64,000 bases of DNA, from NCBI GenBank assembly GCA_950106755.1, contig OX467090.1, forward strand, positions 1,178,001 through 1,242,000, written 5' to 3'. The notes below the pieces were generated by a model. That model was given only the letters and a program-made list of their open reading frames with translations. It did not search any database and was not told where the DNA came from. This DNA is from Climacium dendroides. Its lineage: Eukaryota > Streptophyta > Bryopsida > Hypnales > Climaciaceae. Position numbers and translations under genes: made by a program. Every line of letters begins with the position of its first letter. Position 1 is the stretch's first letter. This document shows positions 58,301 to 64,000 of this stretch, piece by piece.

Positions 58301-59341
58301 CCAAACATACATCGGAGATATATGGGAAAGACAATTCACAAGCACAAAAACCATGCTGTCATCATACCCGTGCATCGGCCAACGAAGTTCGCATCCGCTT
58401 ATTAATGATTCCGCTCTTGATCTTCTCGCCTCCCTTCAAAGCCTCGCCACTGCTAGGAACACTACGACTGCCACCTTTCGCCGTCGCCTGCCCGGACGGT
58501 GCGGCACTCCTCGGACTGGGTCCCGGCTGGGAAACCCGATCATGCGCCCCCGAATCGGTTTTGTTGCGTTTTCTCGACTGCTGGAATCGGTCCAGCTTTA
58601 TCACCGCCTCTGACAGGTGCCGGTGGCGTTCCCTGTCAATGCACATTCCCACCAAACTTTCACATACGGGCCGCCCATACAACACTACTAGTACTACTTC
58701 CAAAGCTTTACGATTCACAATGCTAGCTTGCAAAAACACAAATCCTCCCCTGCTGCTATCACAATAGGTACTATTCCGCCTGCCACGATCACCCACACCA
58801 CACCCTATTTGATCATCCGCAGACTTCAACCACGCTCGCTCGCTCCTCTTCGCCCGCTGGCTTCGAGACCCACATAACATAACATGACATGACATGACAT
58901 AATCCCAGTCGACGGCAATGACTTGGATCCGTACCAGGCTCTGTGCACGTTCTCCGACAGTATACTCCTCACCCGCTTAATCTCCTCTGGGCTGGAATTC
59001 TCCAGCGCCTTCGACTGCAAGCTTCCCAGACTCGGGTCATCGCTCTGTTGACCGGTCGCGGCATTCATGGCCCTCCGCAGCTCCACTTGCCGATTGGACT
59101 TGGTGTCTATCAAGGTGATGGGCTCCAGAAACAGAACGCTCGTCAGAGGCAGAAGCTCGCCGTGGGAGGTCGAGGGCCCACCCAACGCAGACCCGCGGCC
59201 AGGCTCGTGACTCTCGCGGAAACTATGAGACTTATCTACACTGGCACCCGAGGTACGATGCAGAGGGCCTCCACCACTATGCAGACCCTCATCAGGGTTG
59301 CTCAAATTCGATGCGTCCAGCCTCTGCATGGGTGCTGCCAT
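52366..59341 (-). CDS. Conserved plant nuclear-type protein of unknown function, 14 coding exons, 1344 residues
   Basis: Exons (minus strand): 59341-58935, 58632-58368, 57933-57620, 57342-57163, 56982-56131, 55786-55692, 55539-55477, 55378-55290, 55105-54676, 54460-54198, 54000-53926, 53819-53749, 53546-53489, 53238-52366. All introns are GT-AG, all phases agree and the sum is 4035 nt. The start AACAATGG is a good plant context. Landmarks match a land-plant family I recognise (Arabidopsis At2g19390, At4g29790, At5g22450-like): GELLPLTSVLFLEPI near the N-terminus, NKRMRTSLADAR, EGWEKAKMKGRRS, RPASSRSSSPPVASW (459-473), GRPVTKKVVSDRKSVGRP, SLDDRLQLELSSIGLLP (967-983), a helical stretch over exons 11-13, ALDFAKRVLARVREFE, GGIKGKRSERDRD, and an acidic DVPMDDLYALNLM end. 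It is basic, Ser-rich and has no enzyme motif. A chromatin or transcription-related role is only a guess. Length is slightly above the roughly 1,200 residues I recall for the family. Confidence 0.9.
58871..58900. repeat. CATGA pentanucleotide microsatellite in intron 1
   Basis: About four to five copies of ATGAC/ATAAC pentamers just inside the first coding intron. A length-variable marker at most. Confidence 0.6.
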
Positions 59342-61480
59342 TGTTGCAGCTAGGGCACCACGGCGGTGCCACCACCAACCGCACTACCACATCGCCTTCA
59401 CCTCGATCCTCGATACCTCCTCATATACTCCCAGAACCGATGCTGCAGCCCCATCGTCCAATACACCCCCCACGAATACGGACATGCAAGGAAGAAGACA
59501 AGGCCCCACTGGCTTCAACCACATCATTGCCTCCCATCTAGGGGGTGCAGAAGAACCACTCCCAGCTGCCTCCCATCCTCCACACCCGAATTATATACAG
59601 CAGAGGAGTTCCTGCGCATACATCACACCAGATTAGGCCATCTGCAAGCGGGGGCGGGCACGGGACATCACCTAGGACGGATTCACCATGCTGACCTCCG
59701 GGTTCAAAATGTGGCTTGGTGCCAACCGACACATTAAGCTCAAATTGTTAGATCCATGGGAACGTGTTTGTAAGGTGGTCACGTCATCCCTCACACTTCA
59801 GAGCATACGAGCTTCCGAGCTCTCACGATGCAGACGTCCGGGTTCAAAATGTGGATGTTGCTGTTCCAAGTGGTTTCAGAGCAGCGGGCATCGTTTACTT
59901 ACAATCCATATATACATGGCAGGAAGACAATCGTAATGCCGCGAGGTCAGGATTAGGCATCTCGGTTAACTTTGCTGTATCTCGTTCGAGGCCTCTAAAA
60001 TAATGTAGCAGGGCAACTACGCCTCCGCCCCAATTTTTGTCATGTCGAAACCACGAAGTAAGAACTTATGGTCATACCGGCAAAGATACGCTTGTAACAG
60101 TGTAAGCTTGTAATCATCATGGTTTGCTAAGCAAAGTGCAGAGGCGAGCGTGGGAGGGTTTCGCACATTCTTAACTGAGTGACAGAGTTGCCTCCCATAA
60201 GCATGCGTATCTACTGCAGTTAGCCTCGGTTGCAGAATCTCAATCCGAATTCGATCAGTCAAGCAGATCTATCCCAAACTCATGCACTTCCAAAACAAAT
60301 TGGCCCATGGGAGTTAAGATCGAATGAAAGGCAGGCCAATATCCCCGACCCCTACAGCACCAGGAAAGAGAAATTCGACACAATAGTCCCCACAAACCCT
60401 CGAACCAGGAATCGGGTCCGCAAACTCTGCGAATTGCGTAGATAGGGGGAGAATTAAGGACGTACCGGTCCAAAGAACGAGCAAAGACACGGCATTACAG
60501 GGGTTGAGCTAGGGTTTGGTGGCTGTACTTCATGGAATGCTCCATTCTTCACCAAGACGTGCTCCCCTTCCAAATCCTCATCCCTGTTCCAATTCAAGGT
60601 TGCTCATCGTCCATAACCAAACCCTTGGTCCATCTAAACGCTGGCGAGTCATTCCTCCATCTGCAACCGTCTCATTCTTGCTCTGCTTTCCGAGATGTCG
60701 ACTCAGGAATCACGTCTGGGTCAATTGCAATGTGAGGGATGCGCTGGACGACACACAATACTGATACTTGCGGAATACAAAACCAAATGCGGGAGATAGC
60801 GATAATCATCCCGCGGTTCCGTCCAGGGAGGACTCACAGTCGGACGGACGGACGGACGGACGGACAGACTCACTGCCTGCCTGCCAGCAAAAGGACCCGG
60901 GCAGGGCCACGAGCACATCCAGAATGCCACGCCACCCCAGATCAAGCTGCGCCCCTGGAAACGACGACGACGACTTCTCCTACCGACCGAGGCCCCCCCG
61001 CGACATGGCTGGTGCTGTGCTGCGATGGCGAAGGAAGAATAAAAGCATTCCCAGGTCTGGAGGCGTGATCAAGGAGCCCCATGGACGATCATGTCCCAGC
61101 GAGCAGCTGCCATCGCAACGAAACGTGCACGGAAATCAGCTGACATCAGGTCACCAGAAGCGAAGCGAAGCGGGCGAGCGGGCGAGAGACGAAATCGAAA
61201 CGCTAGCCCAGGAGCCTAGCGCGCAATCGGTCGCGGAGGGACAAGCTCTGCGCAATTGGGCGGGGCAGGGATCGGGGATGTCATCGCTAGGGTTGCAGAG
61301 CCATGCCATCACAGGCCATCGCCATGATCCTCCTCTCTGGCTCGCGCTCCCTCGACAGACTTCATACACTGTTGCTGTTCTTCTGCTTCTTCCTCTTCTT
61401 CACCTTAGTTTTGCTACCGTAAGTTTACCTTACTTCAGCTTAGTAGTAACTCGGAGTGTGAGACTGTGACTCTGTGAGCT
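59342..61480 (-). promoter_or_regulatory. GC-rich 5' region of the conserved gene
   Basis: GC content is high and CpG frequent between about 60.3 and 61.4 kb, unlike the AT-rich DNA beyond 61.5 kb. A donor-like GTACGT at about 60465 (minus strand) and the acceptor-like CCCTAG at about 59356 suggest a 5' UTR intron, with transcription starting between 60.5 and 61.4 kb. A GGAC tetranucleotide repeat lies at 60842-60866. The plus-strand frame 60768-61469 is rich in rare low-complexity sequence and is probably not coding. Confidence 0.4.
60842..60866. repeat. GGAC tetranucleotide microsatellite
   Basis: Six copies of GGAC followed by CTGC repeats. It lies in the putative promoter or 5' UTR of the minus-strand gene. 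Confidence 0.85.
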
Positions 61481-62880
61481 CTCATTTTGGGAATGAAACA
61501 AGATTTTGGACACTAAAGTTGGAAAAAAACTGGGACCCCTTTACATATTTAATTACAACTAGCGGTTGGCGCTTGCTATGCTACACATTCCCCATTAGAA
61601 TTTCATAAGAATTTTTATGTATTAGATAGAATGTAGAGCAAGAATTTCAATAAATCTTCAGATAAAAATTATCAAAATCTTCATATATATTTTTTAATAA
61701 ATAAACATATACTGAAATAAACAATAGAAATTTAATGAATGATGAATGATACACATATATTAGAATGCATTAGAAATTTGACTCAATTGTTACAAACAAT
61801 GGCAACCCAAATAGAAGAATTTAAAGGAAAAACTTATAAATCTCAAAAGCTTCATGAACAATTTAATTGTTGTCAAATCCAAAATCGGTTCAATCTAATA
61901 AATTTCTCAAATCATTTGGCAGTAACAATAAAAAATTGAAATCAGAAGCTCAAAGCTCACAAAAACACAAAATCATAGAAATGCAAAAAAAGTATAAAGC
62001 CAAGAAAAGCAATGGAATTGCTACCTTTATAATATCACCATATTGATCCTCTTTAATATCACCTCAATTGCAATGACTATATTATTTCTATAATATCACC
62101 TTTTGTAAAAACTGATATTACAAAGGTGATTGTGAACTGCTACTCTATTTCAATAATATCACATTGTGTGAAAATATGATTTCTATGTATGCATAATTGG
62201 AAATATTTTTATAAAATAATTAAAATAATTATTTTAAAGACTTATCAAAATTATTATCATATATGCATTCTATTCAAATATATCAAATTTCTACTAATAT
62301 ATAATACAATGAATGCATAGCATAGCAAGCACGAGCCCCTAGTATTAATGATAGCATTTGTGATATTACAAAGGGACTTATGATTTTAGTAGTATCATTT
62401 AAAAGGGTTTGGAGATTTTAGGATTAAAGAAAAATAATTAATTAATTAATTTGTGCATAGTACGATGAATTGGGGTCAAAGGTATAGTTTTCAACAAAAG
62501 AACAGTTTCTAATTAAACTTTTTTTTTGATAAACTTCCTCTTGGACTAATTTTTAGTGTTGAAAATTAGTATTATATATTAGGGAGCTTGAGTATTTGGT
62601 TTGAAAATGGGAACAATTGCTTTTGAGATTAAACCCATTTTAGTAGAACTATGCAATTTGGAGATGAGATTTTAAATATATAATAATAGAAGATTGTAGT
62701 ATAAATTGTAAGCTTAGACACCTCTTTACATGTTGGTTGTCGTATGCACAGTTAGCTATAAGTATCTTTACAACAACAAATTGTTGCAAGATGACACGAA
62801 TTATCGTCCCAGAGAATTCTATAGTGTTGTTGATTTAGAGACTTCTAGACCATCACTACTTCTTTCTTCAACCTCCAATT
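61481..62880. other. AT-rich intergenic spacer
   Basis: No supported gene. Contains AT-rich runs including TTAATTAATTAATT at about 62440 and repeated AATATCACC-type phrases at 62.03-62.17 kb. Confidence 0.5.
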
Positions 62881-64000
62881 CACTCCTACTTTTCACTACT
62901 TCCTCACTACATTCCGAAAAATCAAGACTTTTCGGATTTTGATACGGATCTGGAATACACATAGGACCCGGTTTCGTCTCCTTCCACTAATGATTTTTGT
63001 TGCCTCTGTTTTACCTTCAGAGGATCTACCCTTGATCTGAAAAGGGGTGGAGACTCACGACTCGTTCATTTAAGATCTCTAAACTCTAAATCTACTTAAC
63101 AAAACACCCAGATGACACAGTTGCATTACGAGGAAGAGGAAGTATCCTTTCACAGTTTTTGGATTGGCCGATCCAGAGATAGGTCACACAAAGAAACTCT
63201 AACACCTCTCTCACTACAACGATAGATCCGAACTTTCAGATTCAAGGGGATAGAATGTAAATGGAAGGTTAGCATACTGATGCGAAGGTTGGTAGATCTT
63301 TCAGAGTAGTAGGAGATCTTTCCTCTAGCTGTTGCTTATCTTCGCACGGAACTTCCTTGATTCTGGACTCGCATGGACCTCTACTTCTCTACCTAGATCG
63401 CCGTTACAACAATTTAAAGGCACATTACGCTCACACTCCTTCACCTAGATTGCATCTCCTCATAATTATTCCAACACCCAAGAGATTCGTCTTCACTCGT
63501 CCTTCTTTCACTCCAATATCCAGGTATTCACACACACACACCAGCTACAATTTTGTACACAAAGCCAAGCTAGTAATACCCCAACTTATTTGGATTAAAG
63601 AAAGGAAATGAAATGACATACATGAAAGCGCTAGGATGGAATGCAGGACAACTAACTTGTCTGCCATTAAATACTAATAGGAAACCAAAAGTCAAAACCC
63701 AAAAACACCTAAAAAGGCACCCGAAAATCCAAACAATCAATTACTGCACACCCCGGAATATCCGGAGAGATCAGTGTCAGTTGTCTCGAGAAAACTGGAG
63801 ATTCCTTGCCTAAAAATCCGGAACCCGAGTCCACACTTAGAAACCTGCTCCGGATTCAAAACTATCCATCCCTAAAACACTTTTGTCTTGCCTTCCGATT
63901 CTTCTTCGAGCGGCTGTCCGCATGACTAGGCGGTGTCTCCTTAACACTCCTCCCCGGAGTCATCTTCGTTGCCGCCCGGGTCTAAAGGTGACGCCGTGTT
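62880..64000 (-). mobile_element. Gag-like retroelement-type copy 3 (3' part, runs off the window)
   Basis: Its reverse complement aligns with the 3' part of copy 2 across the 18201/37551 junction (CTATCGTTGTAGTGAGAG at about 63214-63231; CCTCTGAAGGTAAAACAGAGG at about 63004-63024) and is TCCGG-rich. Minus-strand sequence near 63.9-64.0 kb encodes the Arg/Lys-rich gag-like C-terminus. The 3' border near 62880 is approximate. Confidence 0.55.

Noticed and set aside
60768..61469. 233-codon plus-strand ORF
   Set aside because: GC-rich promoter-like DNA with microsatellite; no domain, and antisense frames are equally open.

Overview
The window is nuclear DNA of a land plant. It has AT-rich intergenic DNA, GT-AG introns, TTTAGGG telomere-like motifs, CACTA transposons and a conserved plant gene. 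Short introns, the amount of decayed mobile DNA and DUF7869-type proteins make a non-flowering plant (bryophyte or lycophyte) my best guess, but the sequence does not settle the species. The one clearly intact complete gene runs on the minus strand from 59341 to 52366. I could phase 14 coding exons without conflict into a 1344-residue protein. It belongs to an uncharacterised nuclear-type plant family that I recognise from Arabidopsis (At2g19390/At4g29790/At5g22450-like).

Layout. 1-254 is the 3' end of a Gly/Tyr-rich gene. 1.6-12.2 kb holds decayed mobile genes: a kinase-like pseudogene (minus) divergent from a DUF7869 pseudogene (plus, 'copy B'), with palindromes between them and a 3.8 kb gag-like element inserted into copy B. 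15.06-18.2 kb is another gag-like element, and its 3' piece reappears at 37.55-37.86 kb. What separates the two pieces is a 19,345-bp insertion (18202-37546). It has 28-bp perfect terminal inverted repeats and a TTAT target duplication, and it is the main discovery here. It carries DUF7869 'copy A', a small unknown ORF, several arrays of short palindromes, and a five-exon gene of about 2,000 codons. That gene joins a ParB-like motif, a C-terminal N4/N6-DNA-methyltransferase-like block, an acidic/coiled-coil linker and an FCP1-type phosphatase domain. 35.6-42.4 kb contains three CACTA-type MITEs and a 3.46 kb CACTA element, all with exact 3-bp target duplications. 42.4-49.6 kb is AT-rich and gene-poor. 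49.7-52.3 kb has small fragments. 52.4-61.4 kb is the conserved gene with its GC-rich 5' region. 62.9-64.0 kb is a third gag-like element.

How it fits together. The DUF7869 genes and the ParB/methylase/FCP1 gene all have arrays of 21-25 bp palindromes at their 5' ends. These share the centre TCGA-N-TCGA but have different outer arms (TTTAAC, GTTATCAT or GTTATCC). For the ParB-like gene the palindromes also occur in introns and even inside exons. This suggests a mobile system with cognate DNA sites, possibly parS-like or operator-like. All three big mobile ORFs have decayed by nonsense substitutions, with their reading frames largely preserved.
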